A stretch of DNA of 35,101 bases. Origin: Mesorhizobium sp. Root552. Its GTDB lineage: Bacteria > Pseudomonadota > Alphaproteobacteria > Rhizobiales > Rhizobiaceae. The stretch lies in NCBI RefSeq assembly GCF_001427285.1, contig NZ_LMFV01000006.1, positions 2,031-37,131 of the forward strand, in the 5' to 3' direction. Of this stretch, positions 29,454 through 35,101 are shown in pieces (the stretch's first letter is position 1; each line of letters begins with the position of its first letter). Below the pieces are notes generated by a model that was not told the origin of the DNA, made no database searches, and saw only the letters and a list, made by a program, of their open reading frames with translations. The position numbers and the translations under genes are program-made.

Positions 29454-30286
29454 GGAGCCGCCCTCCGCTTCTTCCGGGTTTTCTTGAACCAGACTGACGC
29501 GAGGGCTTTCCAGAATTGGACCTTGTGCGTGGCCGCGAACACCTTGGCTTCATTCTCGGCCAGCATGCCCGCTGTCTCGATTTCCTTGGTGAGGTCTTCG
29601 GGCTCGAATTGGTCGCAGAACTCCGCGTCGGTCATCAGCAGTTCTGTCGCCTTGATATGGGCGTCTTTGATCGGCGCGAGCCCCGCGTTGGAAAGCACCT
29701 CAAGGATTTGCCGCGCCTTCAGGACCGAATGTTTTTTGACCAGTGCCGATATCGCGGAGATGGCGACGGTATCGCCCGCCTCGTAGCGGTGCGGCGTCGT
29801 CAGCAGAATTTTGACCTTTGCCCTTTCGCAGACGTTCTGAACGTCCTGAGCGTGTTCGTCACCCGCCGTTAGCGCGGCCTGATGAAGCTGGAGTTTGGTT
29901 ACACCCAAGCGGTCAACATTCTGCCCGATGAACGCGGACGCCTGCGATTGCTGGTCTGGCGCTTCCACGATCTGGACGGGAATGCGATGCACGTTCGGAT
30001 GACTGGCGGCAGCGATGCAAGTGTGCTGGCCGTCGATGACCTTCAGGACCTCGTTGCCGTCATCACCGGTTTCGAAGGCGCAGACCGGGGCGCGGAACTT
30101 GGTCCAGTCCCAACCCTCGATCATCTTCCTGATCTGGCGGATGCCGCGTTCGCCAATGTCGCGCTGGTACTGATCGTCCACGAACAGCGTTGAAGGATCA
30201 ACGCTTTCGAAGATCGGTTCGCCGGTCGCCGGGGTGGTCGGCTTCAGGTCGTTGACGTTGATCGGATAAATGTGGCGAAGGGTCAT
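29450..30286 (-). CDS. ParB/sulfiredoxin-like domain protein (DUF6551-like)
   Basis: 278 aa from ATG 30286 (ATGA with the upstream gene). The N-terminal 20-125 has FESVDPSTLFVDDQYQRDIG, IRQIRKMIEGWDWTKFRAPV and LKVIDGQHTCIAAASHPNVH: the ParB-like fold with DGQHT in place of the CTP-binding GERR motif. The rest is helical and ends with a basic KKTRKKRRAAP. Phage proteins of this type are sometimes called ParB-like nucleases or DUF6551; partition is not implied as there is no ParA. Lies in the replication operon. Confidence 0.75.
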   Translation of the reverse strand: MTLRHIYPINVNDLKPTTPATGEPIFESVDPSTLFVDDQYQRDIGERGIRQIRKMIEGWDWTKFRAPVCAFETGDDGNEVLKVIDGQHTCIAAASHPNVHRIPVQIVEAPDQQSQASAFIGQNVDRLGVTKLQLHQAALTAGDEHAQDVQNVCERAKVKILLTTPHRYEAGDTVAISAISALVKKHSVLKARQILEVLSNAGLAPIKDAHIKATELLMTDAEFCDQFEPEDLTKEIETAGMLAENEAKVFAATHKVQFWKALASVWFKKTRKKRRAAP

Positions 30287-30954
30287 GATATCCGCCCCTT
30301 CACCCTCTCGAACAGCCGGGAGGCTCGTTCGATGGACATGCAATGACGAGCCGCGAACCGCTCCACTCGCTCATCTTCTCGCTGGCGCCGATCACTTTCG
30401 GCGGTGACGAGTTCCATCAGGAATTTCATCCACAGCGGCGAGGCATCGCCAAGAACCTGATATTCTTCGTGAACGAGTAGGAAAAACTCATTCATGTCCT
30501 TGCCAGGAACGTCGTGAAGTCGCTCCAGCAGCTTCCCGGTGTAATCCTCCAGCCATGCTCCGAAGACATCACGCAAGCCAGTGGCAAGCGGTGACACTTC
30601 GTCGCCGTCGTCAGGCAGCTTTGACAATTCGGTCCGTGCCCAGTCACAGCGATCGATCTTGGCAAACTCAAGCAGCCATCCAGTGCGGATTTCCGTCAGG
30701 AACTCAGGCGTTGCAGACGTGACCGGCTCAGTTGCCATGAATTCTCCGAAAACCGCTTCAGGGGTAGACTTGGGGTCCACCAGCCAATCATCGAGAATGG
30801 CTCCGTTGCTGTTGTCGAAGCGCGCGCCCATTCGGTCTGCGCTCGGATCGTCCACCGATGCGACCAACACATCATCGAGTCCCCCGGCCGGGACATCGTT
30901 CCAGTAGATGATCGCCTTGTGAGCGGGAATGAGAATTCTAGTGCTCAAGGTCAT
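30283..30954 (-). CDS. Unknown early protein (223 aa)
   Basis: Begins MTLSTRILIPAHKAIIYWND; start chosen for the ATGA overlap with the replication initiator. Acidic overall, with helical C-terminal half (VHEEYQVLGDASPLWMKFLM, RRQREDERVERFAARHCMSI). The late ERASRLFERVKG could be a small HTH. It sits between initiator and ParB-like genes, so a helicase loader or replication accessory protein is possible, but no AAA+ motif is present. Not recognised. Confidence 0.6.
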   Translation of the reverse strand: MTLSTRILIPAHKAIIYWNDVPAGGLDDVLVASVDDPSADRMGARFDNSNGAILDDWLVDPKSTPEAVFGEFMATEPVTSATPEFLTEIRTGWLLEFAKIDRCDWARTELSKLPDDGDEVSPLATGLRDVFGAWLEDYTGKLLERLHDVPGKDMNEFFLLVHEEYQVLGDASPLWMKFLMELVTAESDRRQREDERVERFAARHCMSIERASRLFERVKGRIS

Positions 30955-31787
30955 GCCTCCCACACGGTCCAGCCTTGACCGTCGCTTGGTTGCAGAAGTT
31001 GTTCGGGAACGCGGCAGTCAGCAGCGCCGGGGAATGGCCCCCAGGACTCGACGTGCCACAGGTGTTTCTCGCGACCGAACGCTAGGCGCTTGCGCCAATC
31101 GTCGTCGGTAACGGCTCTGGCCGGAGACGATGTGGCAATCTCCACAAAGCCCTCGAAACGGCGTTCGTTGATGAAGGTCGTCGCATGCATGACAGGGTGG
31201 TCAGCCTTTGAGGCAAGAAACGACCGGTAGGCCGGTACCGCATCATGGCAGGCCTTGCGCTCTGCTTCGGTGAGTTTCTTCCACCCATCGAACGCCTTGA
31301 GCTTCGACATGTTCGGGGTTCGTGGGTAGCCCAACCAGAACGCTTCGAAGGCCTTCGAGTAGGTATTTTTCTTCCTCGAACTTCCTTCATCGTCCGAACT
31401 CGGTTCGGACATAGATTCTTTCTTCTCTGTATCTGTCTCTGTCTCTGGTCTAGCATCCGCTTGCAACGCGCTAGCATCTGCTTGCGGCGTGCTAGCATCC
31501 GCTTGCAGAATTTCGAGAAAACCACATTCAATCAACGGGTTGAGATTTGGGAGCCTGCCAAGGTAGGCCACTCGCCTTAGGTATGCGGGGTTGTCGGGAA
31601 TAAAGCCGTTATTCCTCGATGCGACCAGCATGCACACAACTGCTAGCAACTTGCTAGCATCGTCTAGCGTCACCCAATCCTCGCTAGCAAGAAGCGCAAA
31701 ATGCAGCTTGATCCACGGCGGATTGCGGTCCTTATAGTGCTGAAATTGTTCCCAATTCCGAACCTTAAGGCGGCGGGGCGACTTCAT
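30951..31787 (-). CDS. Phage replication initiator (O/DnaT-like)
   Basis: 278 aa. The N-terminus (RNWEQFQHYKDRNPPWIKLH, then DWVTLDDASKLLAVVCMLVA) is the winged-helix region found in phage replication initiators of rhizobia. The middle is low-complexity with QADAS repeats and acidic residues (90-135). The C-terminus has FEAFWLGYPRTPNMSKLKAF and HPVMHATTFINERRFEG, a DnaT/primosome-like helical domain expected to contact the helicase. It precedes nothing but ATGA-coupled genes and follows DnaB by a TGATG overlap. The iteron-like origin lies within it. Comparable to lambda O. Confidence 0.78.
   Translation of the reverse strand: MKSPRRLKVRNWEQFQHYKDRNPPWIKLHFALLASEDWVTLDDASKLLAVVCMLVASRNNGFIPDNPAYLRRVAYLGRLPNLNPLIECGFLEILQADASTPQADASALQADARPETETDTEKKESMSEPSSDDEGSSRKKNTYSKAFEAFWLGYPRTPNMSKLKAFDGWKKLTEAERKACHDAVPAYRSFLASKADHPVMHATTFINERRFEGFVEIATSSPARAVTDDDWRKRLAFGREKHLWHVESWGPFPGAADCRVPEQLLQPSDGQGWTVWEA
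31392..31690. other. Putative replication origin inside the initiator gene
   Basis: Three direct repeats of CTAGCATCYGCTTGC at 31450, 31471 and 31492, exactly 21 bp apart. A second group of CTAGC sites lies at 31642-31690 (GCTAGCAA, GCTAGCAT, TCTAGCGT, GCTAGCAA). Left of the iterons is a pyrimidine-rich strand (31414-31449) and a perfect inverted repeat GTCCGAAC-TCG-GTTCGGAC (31392-31410). This plan of iterons plus strand-asymmetric tract inside the initiator gene is that of lambda ori. The Leu codon CTA is otherwise rare here, so the CTAG clustering suggests DNA-level selection. Confidence 0.6.
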
Positions 31788-33223
31788 CAGAACCTCGCCG
31801 CATTTCTAACCGCGGAACAGGCGATATCCACAAAGAGCTTGACTGTCTTGGTGGGGCCGTTGCGCTGCTTGGCGATGATGAATTCAAGGTCGTTTCGGAC
31901 ATCGATCAGGCGGCTAAGGCGCTCGTCCTCTTTGTCCTTGTCCTTCCCCTTGGCCTTTTCGAGGTAGTACGCTTCCCGATAGAGGAAGGCGACCATATCG
32001 GCATCCTGCTCAATGGAGCCGCTGTCCCGAAGGTCCGACAGTTGCGGGCGCTTGTCGTCCCGGCTCTCCACCTGTCGTGAAAGCTGCGAAAGGGCTATCA
32101 CGCCAAGACCGAACTCGCGGCCCATTTCGCGCAAAGCCCAAGATATCTCGCTGACCTCACCGACGCGGTTGCCTGCGTACCGCCCCGAAGGCCTTACCAG
32201 TTGCAAGTAGTCAACAATGAGGACGCCTAGCGGGTTGTTGCGTTTCGCCGCCAGTTCGGCCATGCGCTCGGCCTTGACCCGCATGTCCGTCACGGTCAGG
32301 CCGGATTGTTCCTCGATCCAGAGAGGTAGATTGTCGGCGTCCTGATTGACCCTGATGATGCTATCCAGATCGTCGGGCGTAACCGTTCCTTTGATGAGGT
32401 CGGTGTAAGGAATCTTGACGCCCCAGTCGTAGGCCACATCACTGAGCCGGCGCATTGCAAGTTTCTTTGCGCCCATCTCCAACGACAGGAATCCTACCCC
32501 TACGCCAGTTGCGGACGTGCGAAGCGCAGCGGAAAGCGCCCAAGCAGTCTTGCCCATCGAAGGCCTTGCGCCGACCACAACCATCTCGCCGGGGTGAATG
32601 CCGCCTGTCGCCTGATTTATGTCGGTGAAACCCCATGTGTGGCCTGTCAGGCCGGTGCCGCGAGCCATCGCCTCCCGTACGTCATCAAGGGCACCTTCTG
32701 TGGCGCTGTCCAGGGTGGACAGGGTTTTGCGGGTAGGGCCAGATCGGAGTTCGGCGGCTACTCGGTCCAGGTCGGCCGCGACACCTTGCAGGATGGTCTT
32801 TGGATCTGATGTGGCGTCGTGCGCAGTGTCTCGCAGCAGGCGACCAATCTCGGCTGCCTTAAGCCGTGCCCATTGCGCGACGACGGCCTTGGCTCCACGC
32901 TCAAGGCCTGATGGCCCAGCAACTGTCGCTGCCGCCAGATCAGCCATGTAAGCCATTGGCGACCGGTCCGTGACCTGACTAAACCGCAAACTGGCATCGT
33001 CGGGGATCAGACGCGCGACGATAGGCATGGTCGTTGACCCGTACTGTTCGAACGCTGCCCGGATTGCCCGGAAGATGATGCGGTGAACGTCGGGGACGAA
33101 GTGGTCATCCCGCAGGAAATGACCTATCTTGCGGAAGTCGCCTCCGAACAGAAGCGTTCCAAGCACGTCCTGCTCAATCTCGGGAACATAGGCCCCATCA
33201 GGTATTTCCTGCTTGATCTTCAC
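31787..33223 (-). CDS. dnaB: Replicative DNA helicase, DnaB-type
   Basis: 478 aa. N-terminal DnaB domain (EIEQDVLGTLLFGGDFRKIG), linker, then RecA-type core: Walker A GARPSMGKT (218-226), Walker B VLIVDYLQLV (334-343), the IALSQLSRQVESRDDKRPQL and LRDSGSIEQDADMVAFLYRE motifs. It unwinds DNA 5' to 3' at the phage fork, loaded by the initiator encoded next. Start is GTG overlapping the 65-aa gene stop as GTGA. Gene symbol denotes the family; it is the phage paralogue. Confidence 0.95.
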   Translation of the reverse strand: MKIKQEIPDGAYVPEIEQDVLGTLLFGGDFRKIGHFLRDDHFVPDVHRIIFRAIRAAFEQYGSTTMPIVARLIPDDASLRFSQVTDRSPMAYMADLAAATVAGPSGLERGAKAVVAQWARLKAAEIGRLLRDTAHDATSDPKTILQGVAADLDRVAAELRSGPTRKTLSTLDSATEGALDDVREAMARGTGLTGHTWGFTDINQATGGIHPGEMVVVGARPSMGKTAWALSAALRTSATGVGVGFLSLEMGAKKLAMRRLSDVAYDWGVKIPYTDLIKGTVTPDDLDSIIRVNQDADNLPLWIEEQSGLTVTDMRVKAERMAELAAKRNNPLGVLIVDYLQLVRPSGRYAGNRVGEVSEISWALREMGREFGLGVIALSQLSRQVESRDDKRPQLSDLRDSGSIEQDADMVAFLYREAYYLEKAKGKDKDKEDERLSRLIDVRNDLEFIIAKQRNGPTKTVKLFVDIACSAVRNAARF

Positions 33224-33417
33224 TGGCTATCGGCCTCCGGCAGAGCGGAAGGCCGATAGGTGTTGGCGACATAGGTGTAAAAGAATGTGGCGAACGCCTT
33301 TCCGGCTGCGTGTGCGTCGGCCTTGTCGCCTGTTTCGATGGCCTTGGCCCGTAGGTCGCGCCACTCGATGAATGCGCGCTCCTGTTCGCCGTTCATGGCG
33401 TCATCTATCGAGCTCAT
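33220..33417 (-). CDS. Small early protein (65 aa)
   Basis: MSSIDDAMNGEQERAFIEWR, then KADAHAAGKAFATFFYTYVA. Helical, acidic N-terminal half. Start taken at ATG 33417 for the ATGA overlap with the winged-helix gene, rather than an ATG five codons earlier. Not recognised; position before DnaB suggests a regulatory or replication accessory role. Confidence 0.6.
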   Translation of the reverse strand: MSSIDDAMNGEQERAFIEWRDLRAKAIETGDKADAHAAGKAFATFFYTYVANTYRPSALPEADSQ

Positions 33418-33770
33418 TGCTTGATGCCCCAATGACGCCCGAAGCCGCGTGTAGCCATTGACGTGGAGTACCCGACGATCCGGCCGGCAGCGGCTAATCG
33501 GGCCAACGAGCGGCTGACCGACGCAAAGCTGACTTTCGTGCGTGGCAGGCCAAGGGCGTCCACAATGTCGCCAGTCCGGGGCAAGTGCCCGACCTTACCG
33601 CCGATAGGCTGACCGGAGGCGGTCAGGATATTGAGGATTTGGTGTTGAGCAGGGGAAAGGGCATGCCGGTTAACTTTCTTTCCCTTCGGGATATTGTTAA
33701 CCGGGCTGGCACCGGCCCCCCTACCAAGCTTGGAACCGGGAAGGAAGATTTCGCCGTCGATCCCGCTCAT
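33414..33770 (-). CDS. Winged-helix DNA-binding protein (118 aa)
   Basis: After a basic, Gly-rich leader (residues 1-35) comes LSPAQHQILNILTASGQPIG, TGDIVDALGLPRTKVSFASV and SRSLARLAAAGRIVGYSTSM, ending in RGFGRHWGIKQ: a MarR/Rrf-like winged helix with recognition helix around FASVSRSLARL and a wing near GYST. Early regulator or origin-binding accessory. ATGA overlaps at both ends. Confidence 0.65.
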   Translation of the reverse strand: MSGIDGEIFLPGSKLGRGAGASPVNNIPKGKKVNRHALSPAQHQILNILTASGQPIGGKVGHLPRTGDIVDALGLPRTKVSFASVSRSLARLAAAGRIVGYSTSMATRGFGRHWGIKQ

Positions 33771-33829
33771 GCCGCAACTCCCTCGCGCGGGTCGCGCTCA
33801 TGCGTGTGCGAGGCGACGAGGAAAATCAT
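33767..33829 (-). CDS. 20-aa linking peptide ORF
   Basis: Short frame (MIFLVASHTHERDPREGVAA) that starts in ATGA overlap with the Cro-like stop and ends in ATGA overlap with the winged-helix start. Both junctions match the coupling used along the operon, so it may exist only to carry ribosomes from one gene to the next. Coding statistics are useless at this length. Confidence 0.35.
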   Translation of the reverse strand: MIFLVASHTHERDPREGVAA

Positions 33830-34029
33830 GACTGACGCTCCACTCCGAAGAAGTCGTTCGGGGTGAGCAGACCACCTGTGAACTTGCACAGACGCCGCAG
33901 CGAATCGGCGGAAGGGGCGTTCTTATGTTGCTCAATGCGCGATACGGTCGCCTTCGAGAGCTTCGTTTCCTTCACTACGTCATCGAGCGTCAGTTTTCGC
34001 GCCTTGCGATATGCTCGGAGAGGATGCAT
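33826..34029 (-). CDS. Cro-like HTH regulator
   Basis: 67 aa from ATG 34029 (GGTGAT 6 nt upstream); ATGs at 34050 and 34062 are possible but lie in the operator-like region. The XRE helix-turn-helix is plain: LRAYRKARKLTLDDVVKETK, LSKATVSRIEQHKNAPSADS, LRRLCKFTGGL. First gene of the leftward early operon and divergent from the CI-like gene, hence Cro-like. It likely turns down the CI-like promoter. Confidence 0.75.
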   Translation of the reverse strand: MHPLRAYRKARKLTLDDVVKETKLSKATVSRIEQHKNAPSADSLRRLCKFTGGLLTPNDFFGVERQS

Positions 34030-34050
34030 GCAAATCACCGTTCGTTTCAT

Positions 34051-34088
34051 CTTGCGCAACATAAGGCCAGATTAACCAGTTACGCAAG
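34051..34088. promoter_or_regulatory. Operator-like inverted pair in the CI/Cro intergenic region
   Basis: CTTGCGCAAC (34051-34060) and GTTACGCAAG (34079-34088) are inverted copies that match at 9 of 10 bases. The minus-strand version of the second, CTTGCGTAAC, contains a TTGCGT -35-like box, 18 nt from TATGTT, a candidate promoter of the Cro-like operon. A TTAACC stretch between the copies resembles half of a CtrA site. The TGCGTAAC core recurs near 34536. Confidence 0.5.
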
Positions 34089-34154
34089 ACGCTATCGAAA
34101 ATTATCCCCGGCGCGTGTAAAGTTGCATTTAATGGAACTCATGGAGCGCGCGAC

Positions 34155-34481
34155 ATGTCGGTACGATTTCAAAAGACGGACAGTCAGAGGCGGCGACACT
34201 TCATAAAGGAGTGGCGACATCATCGCGGTCTGACGATGGATCGGCTTGCAGACAGGCTGGATATCTCAAAAGCTACACTGTCCAGAATAGAGAGCGGCAA
34301 GCAGCCTTACACGCAGGATACCTTGGAGGCGTTGGCCGATGCACTTTCATGCGAACCGGCAGACCTCATCATGCGTGACCCTACAGCGCCAGGCGCAATC
34401 TGGTCGCTTTGGGAAAGAGCAAATCCTGCGCAGCGCCAGCAAATCGAGAGCGTGGTACGCGCGCTTGTGGAGGCCGCATAG
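34155..34481 (+). CDS. CI-like repressor, XRE family
   Basis: 108 aa with the HTH at about 20-75: WRHHRGLTMDRLADRLDISK, ATLSRIESGKQPYTQDTLEA, LADALSCEPADLIMRDP. The C-terminus (80-108) is a short helix (NPAQRQQIESVVRALVEAA), not the LexA/S24 autoprotease domain of lambda CI, so induction would not be by RecA-driven self-cleavage. Alphaproteobacterial phage repressors of this short type are common. GGAG lies 8 nt before the ATG. Divergent from the Cro-like gene. Confidence 0.75.
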   Translation: MSVRFQKTDSQRRRHFIKEWRHHRGLTMDRLADRLDISKATLSRIESGKQPYTQDTLEALADALSCEPADLIMRDPTAPGAIWSLWERANPAQRQQIESVVRALVEAA

Positions 34482-34607
34482 GGTCGCTGAGAGTAACTTG
34501 CTTTCAGCTAGATTTTTCAGCCACATAGCTCACAGTGCGTAACAAGTTACACACAGCGCAACGATTTTGGTTGCATCAGTTGGTTCGTTGAGTGTAACTT
34601 ATCCCAA
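34482..34607. promoter_or_regulatory. Operator-rich gap after the CI-like gene
   Basis: Three GTAAC sites: GTAACTT (34493), palindrome GTAAC-AA-GTTAC (34539-34550, preceded by TGC as in the CI/Cro operator) and GTAACTT (34594). The last overlaps a TAACTT -10-like box 18 nt after TTGCAT (34571-34576), so the downstream gene may be repressed by the CI- or Cro-like protein. A CCCAAG/CTTGGG hairpin follows (34603-34621). Confidence 0.45.
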
Positions 34608-34631
34608 GTGATCCTCTTGGGAGTGACTGAT

Positions 34632-34997
34632 TTGACCCTCCACATCAACCTCACGGTGAACCTGAAAGACGGCACCGAAATCAACGATCTTCCGGGCAAG
34701 GCGCTCGACCTCGCGCACGTGCATGAGGCGGTTGGAACCATCCTGGCCAAGGCCGAAGTCAACTCGACGGACTGGTCAAGCCTCGTCGTCGTGCTGGTGC
34801 CCGAGACGTACCCCACCGCGCTTGCCAAGGACATTGACCCGGATGGCACGTTTGAACGCGCCTATGCCGAGGTGGCCGGGACTGTAGTGGTCGATGAGCC
34901 GGTGCGCGGGGCGGACCTGAGCCAGCCCGAAACGGAAGTCTCTAAACCTTCTGAAACGGAAGGTTTCAACTATCCGACTTCGGCAGCGGGTCTATAA
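34632..34997 (+). CDS. Unknown rightward protein near the immunity region
   Basis: 121 aa if read from TTG 34632, which has GGGAG 8 nt upstream; GTG 34608 or 34623 would add a few residues but lack a good site. The N-terminal part (LTLHINLTVNLKDGTEINDL) is strand-rich, the middle has TDWSSLVVVLVPETYPTALA, and the tail is acidic and low-complexity (SQPETEVSKPSETEGF). Not recognised. Its promoter region carries three operator-like sites, so it is probably switched with the immunity genes. Confidence 0.55.
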   Translation: MTLHINLTVNLKDGTEINDLPGKALDLAHVHEAVGTILAKAEVNSTDWSSLVVVLVPETYPTALAKDIDPDGTFERAYAEVAGTVVVDEPVRGADLSQPETEVSKPSETEGFNYPTSAAGL

Positions 34998-35012
34998 GGT
35001 CGAGCGATTCGG

Positions 35013-35101
35013 TTGCGCCAGCAGCTAGGGAAGTGCCGGGCGTGGATCACCGGCTATGAGGCAGGAAGCGGGAAGACCGTCCTTGAGGCAGACAGCATCC
35101 G
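35013..35101 (+). CDS. Partial ORF running off the window end
   Basis: From TTG 35013 the frame reads MRQQLGKCRAWITGYEAGSG, then KTVLEADSI, and is open to the last base. GC-rich codons with protein-like order suggest a real gene following the 121-aa gene by 15 nt, with AAGG upstream. The GSGKT string is not a convincing P-loop in this place. Cannot be identified from 29 residues. Confidence 0.4.
   Translation, partial: MRQQLGKCRAWITGYEAGSGKTVLEADSI

Noticed and set aside
31450..31512. CRISPR-like array from the 21-bp spaced repeats
   Set aside because: Only three short repeats with 6-bp spacers inside a coding gene; they fit iterons, not CRISPR.

Overview
The window is most of the genome of a temperate, long-tailed (siphovirus-type, HK97-like) phage or prophage of an alphaproteobacterium, most likely of the Rhizobiales. 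Support for the host group: the DNA is GC-rich, an early gene carries a DNA-binding domain very close to the C-terminus of CtrA (the alphaproteobacterial cell-cycle regulator), and most head and tail proteins are of types I associate with rhizobial phages. No integrase, excisionase or attachment site is visible, although CI-like and Cro-like regulators are present.

Layout. Almost everything reads leftwards (minus strand), so transcription order runs from high to low coordinates. (a) 33.8-35.1 kb: switch region, with a rightward CI-like repressor (34155-34481), a leftward Cro-like gene (33826-34029) and shared operator-like repeats between them. (b) 33.8-27.7 kb: early operon with nearly every gene joined by ATGA/GTGA overlaps: winged-helix protein, small protein, DnaB-type helicase, replication initiator containing an iteron-like origin, a 223-aa unknown, a ParB-like protein, a CtrA-like DNA-binding protein, several small proteins and a phage NusG paralogue. 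(c) 27.7-26.4 kb: a mostly non-structural stretch with its own promoter-like site, an initiator-type tRNA (fMet), a rightward HTH gene, a 22-aa ORF and a cluster of hairpins. (d) 26.4-18.6 kb: packaging and head genes: HNH nuclease, TerS, TerL, portal, prohead protease, HK97-fold capsid and head-tail connectors. (e) 18.6-2.5 kb: repeat-rich structural protein, tail completion proteins, tail tube, G/GT chaperones made by -1 frameshifting, tape measure, tail-tip proteins with an NlpC/P60 peptidase, gpJ-like tip protein, fibre and fibre-associated protein. (f) 2.5-0.1 kb: lysis region with holin-like protein, SAR-type lysozyme and two tiny overlapping genes, interrupted by rightward cargo genes (methyltransferase, HNH-AP2 nuclease).

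How it fits together. The Cro/CI-like pair probably sets lysis or lysogeny. The early operon starts replication at an origin inside the initiator gene and ends with a NusG paralogue, which could let RNA polymerase read through the hairpin-rich gap into the late operon. The late operon builds procapsid and tail and finishes with lysis. Three genes (secreted 106-aa protein, methyltransferase, HNH-AP2) are inserted against the direction of the late operon, as expected of morons.

Most notable: a complete -1 frameshift signal (slippery heptamer, adjacent stop, strong hairpin) in the tail chaperone gene; a phage-borne initiator tRNA with C1:A72 and A11:U24; a CtrA-like effector domain without receiver domain; a perfect in-frame 81-bp tandem duplication; a CTAG-rich iteron cluster inside the initiator gene; and a repeated ~45-bp element in both divergent intergenic regions of the lysis module.
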